The notes: generated by a model from the sequence alone, not told the origin. Shown: positions 26,561-35,199, counted from the first letter of the stretch. The stretch: 64,000 nucleotides of DNA from Halopseudomonas pelagia CL-AP6 (GCF_000410875.1 NZ_AROI01000003.1:62001-126000); one strand, 5' to 3'. Numbers and translations: made by a program.

Positions 26561-26943
26561 TCAGCGTTTCCTTGCCGCGATGCGGAATACCAAAAAGATA
26601 GAATGTCCAGCGGGGGAGCCAGACCAGAACACATTGGCCGCGCACGCAAGCTAATGCTGTCTCTGCCGTTAGTCAGCGTAACTATCGGCCAGTTCCCCTC
26701 TGCTCTAGGCAGCAGCGCCAATAACTTTGAATAGTACCCCTGAGTCTCAGCCCTGCGCTGCAGTTCGGCACGGGACATTCCCAACCTGGAAGTCGCGCTC
26801 AGAATCAGTATGCCTGGGTTGAATCCGGGCATGCTGCAACAACTGATCGACAAGACCCATGGCGCCTGCTCCGACTCCAACGCAACGGGCGGGAAACATC
26901 GATATAAACCTGGCACGGCTATGACTTGACGCACCCCCTGCAC
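26557..26943 (-). CDS. hypothetical protein upstream of opgG, doubtful
   Basis: An open frame of 128 codons beginning with GTG at 26943 and ending in ATGA with the opgG start. A coherent segment GILILSATSRLGMSRAELQRR and LLALLPRAEGNWPIVTLTN looks protein-like, and the four-base overlap with opgG argues for translation. Against it, the start lacks a good ribosome binding site, the N-terminal third looks random, and no family was recognised. A later ATG within the frame could be the real start. Without this gene the gap 26561-27181 would be empty apart from inverted repeats and a possible -10 element. Confidence 0.35.
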   Translation of the reverse strand: MQGVRQVIAVPGLYRCFPPVALESEQAPWVLSISCCSMPGFNPGILILSATSRLGMSRAELQRRAETQGYYSKLLALLPRAEGNWPIVTLTNGRDSISLRARPMCSGLAPPLDILSFWYSASRQGNAE

Positions 26944-27090
26944 GCCGTAATGTCACGATGACGGGATTGGGCTTTACTTTGTGCTCGAATCACTTTCATC
27001 ATCACAGCTTTAGCCATCCTTAAAGCTAAACCCTATAAACCCATATGTTTCCGATTGCCCAGCCAATTAGCCGCAGGCCGTTTAGTCATG

Positions 27091-27141
27091 TATGATAGTT
27101 ACATATCTAAGCGATCTAGCCCTTCAGGCCGTATCTGAAGG
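27091..27141 (+). promoter_or_regulatory. possible promoter and leader hairpin of the ATP-grasp operon
   Basis: TATGAT at 27091-27096 resembles a -10 box; no good -35 is seen. A perfect hairpin follows, CCTTCAG and CTGAAGG around GCCGTAT (27121-27141), then the short palindrome GATCCTGGATC. The leader before the ATG at 27182 is therefore structured. Another inverted repeat, AGCTTTA and TAAAGCT, lies at 27006-27027. Confidence 0.35.
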
Positions 27142-27181
27142 ATCCTGGATCGTCCCTTCAATTATTGCCAGGAGCTTACGC

Positions 27182-28408
27182 ATGAAGAAGGATCCCACTA
27201 AAGGTTTTATCGCATTACTCGGCTGGGCACCCAATGCCGTCGAAGCAGCAGCTACCTTCGATCGTCGTTATGTGGTCGTTGCCCCCGAATGGGCGGAAGA
27301 CTATTGCAAGACTCATGATATCCCCTTCGTGCCGTGGAATTTTGAGCGGTTAAATGACCGCTCACTGGAAATCGCCCAAACCCTAAAGGATATGGGTGTG
27401 GATGTTGCTATCCCACTCTTCGAGGAAACGGTGGAGTGGGCAGGTGCGATCAATTCCGTACTGCTTGATAATCCGCGCCTGTTTGGCCAAGCCATGCTCA
27501 TGCGTGACAAGTCGTTGATGAAACGCCGTGCACAGTTAGGCGGTATCCGCGTGGGTATTTTTGAAGAAGCGCATGACCGTGAAGATGTGATTCGCTTTCT
27601 CAAGCGGGTTAATCAGACGCTGCTCAAGCTCGATGGTGATCCGAACGATCCGATCCATTTCAAGGCGTTCGACAAGGCCGGCTGCCTGGGTCACCGGGTC
27701 ATACGCACACCGGATGACGTGGATGCGATACCCGATGATGAATTTCCGTCTTTGATGGAATCGCATCTGGACGGCTGGGAATTCGCAGTTGAAGCCTGGA
27801 TTCACAATGGCAAGATTCGCTTCCTGAACATTTCCGAATACGTGCGCCTGGGTTATTCGGTGCACGTACCGGCCTCACCTGAACTCGAAGCCTATCGGCC
27901 GCAGATCGTCCAGCAGATCGAAAAGCTGATCAAGACCTTCGACATCGAGTTTGGCATGATCCACCCCGAGTACTTTGTCACCAGCGACGGCGAGATGTAC
28001 TTCGGCGAAGTGGCTTACCGGCCACCGGGTTTCAAGGTATTCGAGCTGCTGGAGCGTGTCTACAAAGGCTTTAACGCCTACCACGCCTCGATGCTGGTGT
28101 TCGATCCGAAGTCCACCGAAGAAGAAGTCAAAGCCTACTTCCCGCGGGAAGTCGAAGATGCCACTGGCTATGCCGGCTGCTTCGGCGTCTACCCGCGGCG
28201 CCGCGTAGTCAGCAAACTGGAAATGCCCGCAGAGACCGAAGACCATCCGTACTTCGAGTCCCACGAGCTGACCACTCCGGTTGAGGAAATGGTCACCAAG
28301 CGCACCGCATTTGGCACGCATTGGGGGCTGTTGTACTTTGTCGGCGAGGACTCTAAAGTTATGCACGACTTGCTCAAGCGGCAGGAAGAGCTCGACTTCT
28401 ACGTGTAG
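27182..28408 (+). CDS. ATP-grasp domain protein, probable carboxylate-amine ligase
   Basis: Protein of 408 residues. An N-terminal Rossmann-like part (GFIALLGWAPNAVEAAATFDRRYVVVAPEW) precedes an ATP-grasp fold: MRDKSLMKRRAQLGGIRVG (domain start), HFKAFDKAGCLGHRVI (ATP-binding loop), and GMIHPEYFVTSDGEMYFGEVAYRPPG (metal-binding Glu and Arg). ATP-grasp enzymes activate a carboxylate as acyl-phosphate and join it to an amine or thiol. The start at 27182 has CCAGGAG eight bases upstream; the open frame from 27092 overlaps the promoter region. The next gene begins about 57 bp later on the same strand, so they form an operon. Neither substrate is evident. It is cytoplasmic and I do not recognise a named subfamily. 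Confidence 0.82.
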   Translation: MKKDPTKGFIALLGWAPNAVEAAATFDRRYVVVAPEWAEDYCKTHDIPFVPWNFERLNDRSLEIAQTLKDMGVDVAIPLFEETVEWAGAINSVLLDNPRLFGQAMLMRDKSLMKRRAQLGGIRVGIFEEAHDREDVIRFLKRVNQTLLKLDGDPNDPIHFKAFDKAGCLGHRVIRTPDDVDAIPDDEFPSLMESHLDGWEFAVEAWIHNGKIRFLNISEYVRLGYSVHVPASPELEAYRPQIVQQIEKLIKTFDIEFGMIHPEYFVTSDGEMYFGEVAYRPPGFKVFELLERVYKGFNAYHASMLVFDPKSTEEEVKAYFPREVEDATGYAGCFGVYPRRRVVSKLEMPAETEDHPYFESHELTTPVEEMVTKRTAFGTHWGLLYFVGEDSKVMHDLLKRQEELDFYV

Positions 28409-28465
28409 CGCATCGCGTTCCTGACCCCTATCATGGGTCGCAATAGTTTGGGCAAGGGGAAGTGT

Positions 28466-30487
28466 GTGACGAGCAGCGATACCGTGAAACAGGCCGATGA
28501 CAGCAAGTTGATACTGTTGCTGTCCAGATTCGATGACGCCGTTCAGGCGCTGAACAATGCGCCCGAGTTTGCCAAGGTCGGCAAGCTCGACCGGGTATTC
28601 GACACGGCTCGCCGCGTGCTGCTGCACGAGGGTGGCTGTGCTGAACTGACTGCCCGTGCGCAGGCCTTTGAGAGCGCTGGCCTGTTCATGGGCTCGGACT
28701 GGGACAGCCCACAAACACTGATCCCGGCCTTAACCGGCAATACCTTGCGCAGCCCGGATGCCAATACGCTGGTTATAGAAGCGTTAAGCCAGCTGCGGTT
28801 GCTGGCGGTATCGCGCGGCGATTACGTGCATCCATCAATCAGCGCCGAACAGGCGCATCATTTCCTTACCCAGGTATTGGCTAACAACCTGGTTCTGCTG
28901 TTCACCCCGCCAAGCGAGGCCGAGCGTGAAACCCAGGGTAAGTTGGCCATCCTGCCGCGCAACCTCCTTGAGCATCTGGCCAGCTGTATTGGCTACGAAT
29001 TTATCATTGATCAACTGATCGATGAGATCTGGCGCATCCAGCAGCAGCGGCCGATTCAGGTCAGCTCAGTGCGCCGCATGATCACCCAGATAGCAATTTG
29101 CCAAGCCAATCCCGAGATCGATCTGGGCACCAGCGGTCAGGGTGCCGACCGATTGGTCAGTAGCCTGTTCGGGCCAACGCATGCCTGCCGTGAAGACCCT
29201 GGCATCGAGATCTATCAAGAGCGTCTCGAGTATATGGACAACACCGCCTTGCTCAGCGAGGCCAGCGGCTTTGCTCGGGCGATGCATGACACAGGCCTGG
29301 TTTCTGCTTACCACACGGTACTGGTACGGCATCTGCTCAATGAAGGCGAGCAATTGCTGCCAGAGGCCCTGGGATTGTCCTCGACGGGACGCGACTGCTT
29401 GATGTGCTACCGCGAGCTGGTGCTGAACCTGATCGATGCCAGCGTCTTTCCCGCCACGCCTCAGGCTATCTACGGCCTGTCGTTGATGCTCGAGCGCGGC
29501 ATCCTCTATCAATTGCCTGTGGCCCCTGCGATGTGGCGCCAATTAGGCCTACCGCTGTGCACCAATACGCGCGAACGGCTGGCGATGGCCTTTGGCAGTC
29601 AGGCTACACCCGAGGCGTTTCTGCTTGAAGGTGTGCTGTGCATGCTAGGCCTGCCGCTGGGCGTCGGCCAGGGCAATAACCCGACCTGCCAGTCGGCCCG
29701 CGCCATGTCTATGTGGGCCTACAATGACCCGGACTATTTGCTGCAGATGGTGACCTGGGCGGCCCGCGATGACGAGATCATCATGCATTTCGAGGGTCAG
29801 GCGATTTCCTCTCAGGAAAGTCTGTCCGGTGTGGCTACCAGCCTGCCGATCGATCTGGATCCCGTGTCGCTGATTGTTGTGCCGCACCTTGACCGTATTT
29901 ATGCGGAGATGGGCCGGCGCTGTATTGGCCGCGAAGGCGATCCGCACCGCTGGGTCAACCCGGAGTTTCATGGTTGGTGGGCCGGCCGCGGCTTCCGCCT
30001 CAATGTCGATGTGCCAACCGGCAAGCTGGTCGATCTGGATGATTTTCTGCGTCACTTCTACGCCGCTTATCATCCGTTTCACAACGGCAATCAGCCCTTG
30101 ATTCACCCCCAGCCTGCAGGCATAGCCGTAACCGACAGTGCCGCGCGCTTCATTGGCTGGCATGCAATCACTATCCTGCGCGTCACGCTGGACCCCAAGG
30201 ATGTGATGCGCGTGTACTTCTTCAACCCCAATAACGACAGCGGCCAGAATTGGGGTGATGGCGTGACCGTCGGCACCGCCGGTCATGGCGAGCGCTTTGG
30301 TGAAGCCTCATTGCCCTTCGAGCAGTTCCTCTCGCGCCTGTATATCTTTCATTACGACCCGCTCGAGCATGGCGAAATGGCTACCGTGACGCGCGGCGAA
30401 CTGGATGAAGTCATTGGCTACATCCAGCGCAGCTGGGGTGCTGATCGCCTACCCGTAGCTGAACTACAGGGCGACACAGGGCCTTGA
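28466..30487 (+). CDS. large uncharacterised protein with a papain-like Cys/His/Asn pattern
   Basis: Protein of 673 residues from GTG at 28466 (AGGGGAAG before it); an ATG at 28433 has no good binding site. No signal peptide. The first 400 residues are mostly helical with no recognised domain. The C-terminal part has GQGNNPTCQSARAMSMWAYN with Cys408, IGWHAITILRV with His566, and VYFFNPNNDSGQNWGDG with Asn587. The Cys-helix, His-strand and Asn order is that of papain-like peptidases, amidases and transglutaminase-like enzymes, so a thiol hydrolase or acyl-transfer function is inferred. Paired with the ATP-grasp ligase, it could attach and remove, or transfer, an amino group or peptide. The last bases are copied downstream as a 16-bp repeat. 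Confidence 0.75.
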   Translation: MTSSDTVKQADDSKLILLLSRFDDAVQALNNAPEFAKVGKLDRVFDTARRVLLHEGGCAELTARAQAFESAGLFMGSDWDSPQTLIPALTGNTLRSPDANTLVIEALSQLRLLAVSRGDYVHPSISAEQAHHFLTQVLANNLVLLFTPPSEAERETQGKLAILPRNLLEHLASCIGYEFIIDQLIDEIWRIQQQRPIQVSSVRRMITQIAICQANPEIDLGTSGQGADRLVSSLFGPTHACREDPGIEIYQERLEYMDNTALLSEASGFARAMHDTGLVSAYHTVLVRHLLNEGEQLLPEALGLSSTGRDCLMCYRELVLNLIDASVFPATPQAIYGLSLMLERGILYQLPVAPAMWRQLGLPLCTNTRERLAMAFGSQATPEAFLLEGVLCMLGLPLGVGQGNNPTCQSARAMSMWAYNDPDYLLQMVTWAARDDEIIMHFEGQAISSQESLSGVATSLPIDLDPVSLIVVPHLDRIYAEMGRRCIGREGDPHRWVNPEFHGWWAGRGFRLNVDVPTGKLVDLDDFLRHFYAAYHPFHNGNQPLIHPQPAGIAVTDSAARFIGWHAITILRVTLDPKDVMRVYFFNPNNDSGQNWGDGVTVGTAGHGERFGEASLPFEQFLSRLYIFHYDPLEHGEMATVTRGELDEVIGYIQRSWGADRLPVAELQGDTGP

Positions 30488-30528
30488 ATAAACAGTGCCT
30501 TGAATAAACAGCGCCTTGAATAGACCAG
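30481..30528 (+). repeat. three tandem copies of a 16-bp unit at a gene end
   Basis: Units start at 30481, 30497 and 30513, beginning GCCTTGAATAAACAG in the first two and GCCTTGAATAGACCAG in the third. The first unit contains the stop codon of the papain-like gene, so the 3' end of that gene has been duplicated in the trailer. Confidence 0.85.
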
Positions 30529-30568
30529 ACCCATAGGCAGCACCGCAAATAGACACCGCCATATATGG

Positions 30569-30584
30569 TCCGCCCTCAGGCGGA
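30569..30584. terminator. small hairpin between converging genes
   Basis: TCCGCC and GGCGGA pair around CTCA. It lies 82 bp after the papain-like gene and just before the stop of the minus-strand oxidase gene; short T/A runs flank it on the plus strand. Confidence 0.5.
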
Positions 30585-30586
30585 TC

Positions 30587-30940
30587 TTATATGCACGGCG
30601 GCAATACCACGCTGGGCAATACCAGACCCACTGAAGCCAGCGCAGCGATAAGATAAACGGCGGCAGCAATCCGCGCCACAAACCGACCCGTAGCTGCCGC
30701 CTCATCAGCGCCTGGCGCCGCATACCAGCAACGCCGGGCAGACCAGAACAAGAAGCTGCCAACCAAAACGCCCAACATCAGCATAGAAGCGTTAACCCAG
30801 GTCAAGGCACCGCGCTGCTCATCCGGCGGCGCGAACTCGCAGGCGAGCGACAAGCCGCCATACAGAAAAACAAACCAGACGCTCCAGATCACCAGGCCGA
30901 GAAACAGCTGCAGGGGGTGTAACGGTGACCAGGGTGACAT
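30587..30940 (-). CDS. small membrane protein of the cytochrome oxidase operon
   Basis: Protein of 117 residues with three hydrophobic segments (LQLFLGLVIWSVWFVFLYGGLSLA, VNASMLMLGVLVGSFLFW and AAAVYLIAALASVGLVLPSVV). The ATG shares a base with the stop of the subunit I+III gene (TGATG), so it belongs to that operon. It may be an accessory or subunit IV-like part of the oxidase, but the sequence does not resemble the classic subunit IV. No catalytic residues are visible. Confidence 0.75.
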   Translation of the reverse strand: MSPWSPLHPLQLFLGLVIWSVWFVFLYGGLSLACEFAPPDEQRGALTWVNASMLMLGVLVGSFLFWSARRCWYAAPGADEAAATGRFVARIAAAVYLIAALASVGLVLPSVVLPPCI

Positions 30941-33456
30941 CAGACACCTCCCCAGGCCATCGGCAGCAAAATAAAGGCCGCGAAACTGATCCAGAACACG
31001 CCCAGCGTATACATCCAGAATGGCTGAACCACCACCGGCTCGTAGGGCAAACGCAGGGCCACGTAGCCCATGCGCACGCGAACTGCCTGCAGTACCGTCA
31101 AGACCGTCGCCAGACCACCATGGAACAACAGGTAATAGAGCATGACCGTCAGCACCGCGTCGTGCGCCAGCGCACTCGGCGTCAAGGGCGCTGCCACCAG
31201 CACCCAGACCAGAAGCAGGAAATGCGCCAAGCCCAATCCAGAAGCCAACCACAACAGACCCTGCAGCCGAGCATCGGTGCCCTGCCGCAGTTGACCAACA
31301 GCTCGACGGAACACCAGCACAGCCAGGCTCAGCAGTACACCGCTGAGCACCAATGGCAGCAAGGCAATCGGGCCGTCTTCGGGCACCTCCCATTGTGGCG
31401 CAGCGGTCCACAGATAAAACCAGCCGAACAGCAGTGACACATACAGCGTGCCGTTGGCCATCAGGCTGAGAACCATCCCCCACAAACCTGGACCATCAAA
31501 GGTGCGCGAATGCAGCGGCGGTTCGACCGGATCATTGTCACGCCACGGCGACGCTACTGGATGCGCTCCGTTGTGCCAGCTCCAGCGCAACGCAAAGAAC
31601 AGCACGCCAAAGCAGGCCAGCAGCGCGACCGGATAGGCTTTGACCAAGAGACTGATACATACCACCGCAATCACCGCCGCGGTCTGCATCGGCAGCCAGG
31701 AGTTGGTCGGCAGATGAATAATCTCTCGCACTTTACCGCTGATGGCATCAGAGCCAAATATATCCCGGCGCTGATTCAGCACCTCCGGCAGCCCGTGTTT
31801 GCCTGCAGCAATGGTATCGGGCAGGTCCGGTTGATCCCACATGGGATGGCGGGTAGTGATGTCTGGCAGGCTGGCAAAGTTGTAGGCACTGACCGGCATC
31901 GGCGTAGCCCACTCCAGGGTATCGGCGTTCCACGGGTTACGCTCGGCCTTGCGACCAAAGCGGAAATGCAGCGCGATATCCAGAATGATTACCGCTACGC
32001 CGATCGCCATGACAAAGCCGCCGACCGACGAGAGCAGATTAAGCCAGCCCCAGCCCATTTCCGCATCGTAGGTGTAAACCCGACGCGGCATACCCAACAG
32101 GCCGGTCAGGTGCATCAACAGGAAGGTCATGTTGAAACCACCGAAAAACAGCCAGAAGCCCCAACGTCCCAACGTGTCCGACGGCATGCGCCCGGACACA
32201 TGCGGCAACCAGTAATACAGGCCAGCCACCAGCGGAAACAGCATGCCGCCGACCAACACATAATGCATATGCGCAACGACGAAATGGGTGTCGTGCACCT
32301 GCCAGTTGAACGGCACCAGGGCCAGCATCACACCGGTCAGGCCGCCACAGACGAACACGATCAGAAAGCCGAGAATCCATAGCATGGGCAGACGGAACAC
32401 GACCTTGCCGGTCCACAACGTAGCCAGCCAGGCAAATATCTGGATAGCGGTCGGGATGGCCACCAGCATGCTCGCCACCGAGAAGAACGCCAAGGCCAGC
32501 TGCGGTATGCCCACAGTGAACATATGGTGCACCCACAATCCGAAACTGATAAAGCCCATGACGATGATCGCCATGACGATCCAGCGATAGCCCACCAGCG
32601 GGCGCTGGGCAAATACCGGAATCAGCGTGGAGACAATCCCCGCCGCCGGCAGGAAGATGATGTACACCTCCGGGTGACCGAACAGCCAGAATAGATGCTG
32701 CCATAGCATCGGATCACCACCCCCGGCCACTTCGAAGAATACCCAACCTGCGGCGCGCTCCAACTCCAGCAGAATGCTACCGAGGATCAACGGCGGAAAA
32801 CCGAAAATGATCATCAGTGCCATGGCCAGGATATACCAACAGAAAATCGGCATTTTGTTCAGGGCCATGCCATTGGCACGGGTGCGCAATATCGATACCA
32901 CCAGCTCGACACCGGCAGAAATCGCCGAGATTTCGACGAAGGTGATACCCAGCAGCCAGAAATCCGATCCAGGTCCCGGCGAGAAGGTAGAGCTACTGAG
33001 CGGCGTATACATAAACCAGCCCGCGTCCGGGGCGATCTGCAGCACCAGACTGGACATGATAATCAGACCGCCGAACAGATAGCAGTAATAACCCAGTGCA
33101 CTGAGCCGGGGGAAGACCAGATCGCGCGTACCGATCATCTTCGGGATCAGATACATGGCCGCGCCTTCCAACACCGGAATGGCGAACAGGAACATCATCA
33201 CCGTGCCATGCATGGTAAAGATCTGGTTGTACAGATCAGGCCCTATGATGTCCTGCTCAGGCAAGGCCAGTTGCGTGCGTACCAGCATGGCCAACACACC
33301 GCCGACCAGGAAGAAGATCAAACCGGTAATCAGAAAACGCAGGCCTACCGTGGTGTGATTGACCGCCGAAGCCGAGCGCCAACCGGGTTCATTGCCCCAT
33401 ACTCTTTCGAGTTCCTCGTGGCGGGCCTGATCGGGTTGGTTCTTTTCCTCAGTCAT
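30940..33456 (-). CDS. ctaD: cytochrome c oxidase subunit I fused to subunit III
   Basis: Membrane protein of 838 residues. The first 560 or so form the heme-copper subunit I: TMHGTVMMFLF (low-spin heme His), WLFGHPEVYIIFLP (CuB His with cross-linked Tyr), VHHMFTVG (CuB His pair) and HDTHFVVAHMHYVLVGG (heme a3 and low-spin heme His). The C-terminal 200 residues (RTFDGPGLWGMVLSLMANGTLYVSLLFGWFYLW to LLFHGGLATVLTVLQAVRVR) are a subunit III-like domain. The start at 33456 overlaps the coxB stop by eight bases. It transfers electrons from cytochrome c to oxygen and pumps protons. Separate I and III genes are more common. Confidence 0.93.
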   Translation of the reverse strand: MTEEKNQPDQARHEELERVWGNEPGWRSASAVNHTTVGLRFLITGLIFFLVGGVLAMLVRTQLALPEQDIIGPDLYNQIFTMHGTVMMFLFAIPVLEGAAMYLIPKMIGTRDLVFPRLSALGYYCYLFGGLIIMSSLVLQIAPDAGWFMYTPLSSSTFSPGPGSDFWLLGITFVEISAISAGVELVVSILRTRANGMALNKMPIFCWYILAMALMIIFGFPPLILGSILLELERAAGWVFFEVAGGGDPMLWQHLFWLFGHPEVYIIFLPAAGIVSTLIPVFAQRPLVGYRWIVMAIIVMGFISFGLWVHHMFTVGIPQLALAFFSVASMLVAIPTAIQIFAWLATLWTGKVVFRLPMLWILGFLIVFVCGGLTGVMLALVPFNWQVHDTHFVVAHMHYVLVGGMLFPLVAGLYYWLPHVSGRMPSDTLGRWGFWLFFGGFNMTFLLMHLTGLLGMPRRVYTYDAEMGWGWLNLLSSVGGFVMAIGVAVIILDIALHFRFGRKAERNPWNADTLEWATPMPVSAYNFASLPDITTRHPMWDQPDLPDTIAAGKHGLPEVLNQRRDIFGSDAISGKVREIIHLPTNSWLPMQTAAVIAVVCISLLVKAYPVALLACFGVLFFALRWSWHNGAHPVASPWRDNDPVEPPLHSRTFDGPGLWGMVLSLMANGTLYVSLLFGWFYLWTAAPQWEVPEDGPIALLPLVLSGVLLSLAVLVFRRAVGQLRQGTDARLQGLLWLASGLGLAHFLLLVWVLVAAPLTPSALAHDAVLTVMLYYLLFHGGLATVLTVLQAVRVRMGYVALRLPYEPVVVQPFWMYTLGVFWISFAAFILLPMAWGGV

Positions 33457-34153
33457 CGGCTTGCATCTCCTCGAACCAGGCCTGGTACGCATCCGGCTCA
33501 TGCGCCTCAACAGTGAATTGCATATGCGCATGACCACGGCCGCAGAACTCACTGCAACTACCGTGATAAATGCCTGGGTGATCGGCTTCCAGGCGCAAAA
33601 CGTTGGTTCGACCCGGGAACATATCCATTTTGCCGCCCAGACGCGGCACCCAGAACGCATGAATAACATCGGAGCTGGTCAAATACAGATCCACCGGCAC
33701 GCCAGCAGGAATATGCAGCGCATCCTGCAACACGATACCGGTGTCCGGGTAACTGACCTCCCACCACCATTGATGCGCAGTGACATCAATGCGCAGTGCT
33801 TCGCCCTCGGCGGGTGGCAACGGCAACATACGCTGACCAAGGGGTATGCCAACCGCCAGAATGACCGCTATGCTCAGTGTCGGCAGAATTAGCCCGCCAC
33901 CCACTACCCAGCGGTTCTGCACACGCTGTGCCTCACGCTCGGTGACCTGCCCGGGATCACGCCGCATGGCGTGCAACCACAACAACACAACCGCGACCAA
34001 CACCAAGGTAAAAAAGCTCGCCATGCCCCACCAGAGCCAGGCACCCACCTGCGCACTGGGGCCGGCAGGGTGTAACGAAGACATCGGCCCGGTACAACCA
34101 CTCAGCAGCAAAGGCGTGCCAAGCAGCCCAGTGGCTGCTAACCTTCTGCTCAC
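33449..34153 (-). CDS. coxB: cytochrome c oxidase subunit II
   Basis: Protein of 234 residues. A lipoprotein-like signal (ATGLLGTPLLLSGC) is followed by two membrane spans (AWLWWGMASFFTLVLVAVVLLWL and LILPTLSIAVILAVGI). The periplasmic cupredoxin domain then carries the CuA site: QWWWEVSYP, HAFWVPRLGGKMDMFPG and CSEFCGRGHAHM. The start is put at GTG 34153, where the signal begins; the frame continues to 34807 without coding character, opposite the DUF2231 gene. It accepts electrons from cytochrome c and passes them to subunit I. It is the first gene of coxB-ctaD-small membrane protein. Confidence 0.9.
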   Translation of the reverse strand: MSRRLAATGLLGTPLLLSGCTGPMSSLHPAGPSAQVGAWLWWGMASFFTLVLVAVVLLWLHAMRRDPGQVTEREAQRVQNRWVVGGGLILPTLSIAVILAVGIPLGQRMLPLPPAEGEALRIDVTAHQWWWEVSYPDTGIVLQDALHIPAGVPVDLYLTSSDVIHAFWVPRLGGKMDMFPGRTNVLRLEADHPGIYHGSCSEFCGRGHAHMQFTVEAHEPDAYQAWFEEMQADD

Positions 34154-34201
34154 AACGGCGCCTTGCCCACGGGCAAGCAGGCTCCACCCACCTTGAGGTT
34201 C

Positions 34202-34711
34202 ATGATGGCTTCCGCTTCCATTATCAGCAAAATGTCGATCCACGGTCATCCGCTGCACCCGATGGTGATTCACTTTCCGGTCGCCGCATTGCTTGGCCTG
34301 ATCGGCACCGATATCGCCTATGTACTGACTGGTGATTTTTTCTGGGCCCGGGCAGGGCTCTGGCTGGCCGGTATTGGTGTGCTCGGCGGCTGGATCTCCG
34401 GCACCATCGGTCTGCTGGATTTGATCATTGTTAAGCAGATCCGTCGCCTGATCACCGCCTGGTGCCATGCCATCCTGGCGGTGATGTTGCTGTCGGTAGC
34501 GACCCTCAATTGGCTGAGCCGGCTGGGTAGTCCCGACGCGCTGATCTGGCCGTGGGGCTTGTATCTGTCGCTGCTGGGCGGGCTGTTGATCGCCCTTGCC
34601 AGCTTTCTGGGCGGGCAGTTGGTTTATGATCATGCGGTTGGTGTGGCGCCGGAAAAAACCGCCGAACGGGTGGCCCGTAACGTCAAAATTCAACAATACA
34701 AAGAGCCCTGA
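34202..34711 (+). CDS. DUF2231 membrane protein
   Basis: Protein of 169 residues with four hydrophobic segments. SIHGHPLHPMVIHFPVAALLGLIGTDIAYVLTG is the family signature: conserved His residues in the first span that could bind heme or metal. It is divergent from coxB (48 bp apart), which suggests a link to the oxidase. ATG at 34202 has GAGG just upstream; the frame also opens at 34163. The protein ends with a charged tail. Its function in respiration is unproven. Confidence 0.85.
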   Translation: MMASASIISKMSIHGHPLHPMVIHFPVAALLGLIGTDIAYVLTGDFFWARAGLWLAGIGVLGGWISGTIGLLDLIIVKQIRRLITAWCHAILAVMLLSVATLNWLSRLGSPDALIWPWGLYLSLLGGLLIALASFLGGQLVYDHAVGVAPEKTAERVARNVKIQQYKEP

Positions 34712-34716
34712 TAGCC

Positions 34717-35151
34717 TCATGGCCAGACCTCCAACGGCGGTTTGGCCAGTACTATCCAGATAATCGCGCCCATCAGCGCACTGGCCAGCAGCCCCAGCAC
34801 TAGACACCAGCTGCGTAGCGGCTTGCCATTGCCCGCCTCCAGACGCAGCACCAGCATACCTAACAGGCTGTGCACAAAGACCAACCCCACCACCAGCGTC
34901 AGCTTAGCTACCAGCCAGACCGTCACCGTATGATCCACCACAAACACCAGGCTGCCGGCGATGATCGCCAGCAAGGCAGCGGGCGTGGCAATGCGGGTAA
35001 ACACAAAACGCGCGATGGAATCGAACGGGTCCGGCGGCTCCTGGATCGCAGAACGATCTCGGCTAGCACCAGCGATCAGCGCCGGAAGGTATAGCAGACA
35101 AGCGCCCCAGAACAACAGGGCGGCTATATGTAAAACTAGAAACCAGAGCAT
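34717..35151 (-). CDS. CopD family membrane protein
   Basis: Protein of 144 residues with four membrane spans: FLVLHIAALLFWGACLLYLPALIAGA with its conserved His/Trp, then AALLAIIAGSLVFVVDH, LTLVVGLVFVHSLLG and LVLGLLASALMGAIIWIVL. The family overlaps copper-resistance CopD and heme-binding membrane proteins, fitting a role beside a copper- and heme-dependent oxidase. It converges on DUF2231 with five bases between them. It starts 48 bp downstream of the ExoD stop and may share that transcript. Confidence 0.82.
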   Translation of the reverse strand: MLWFLVLHIAALLFWGACLLYLPALIAGASRDRSAIQEPPDPFDSIARFVFTRIATPAALLAIIAGSLVFVVDHTVTVWLVAKLTLVVGLVFVHSLLGMLVLRLEAGNGKPLRSWCLVLGLLASALMGAIIWIVLAKPPLEVWP

Positions 35152-35199
35152 CGCTTCGGCAACTCCTTGTACGCATGGTCGAAGCCCAGCGGAGCAGGA

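Noticed and set aside
27875..28714. 279-codon minus-strand frame across the ATP-grasp and papain-like genes
   Set aside because: It spans two convincing plus-strand genes and their junction, with no recognisable domain or binding site.
31510..32382. 290-codon plus-strand frame opposite the oxidase gene
   Set aside because: Antisense shadow within the fused subunit I+III gene, rich in His, Gln and Arg with no motif.
34154..34807. Upstream extension of coxB to 452 codons
   Set aside because: The extra part is antisense to DUF2231, looks random, and would precede a good lipoprotein signal that marks the true N-terminus.
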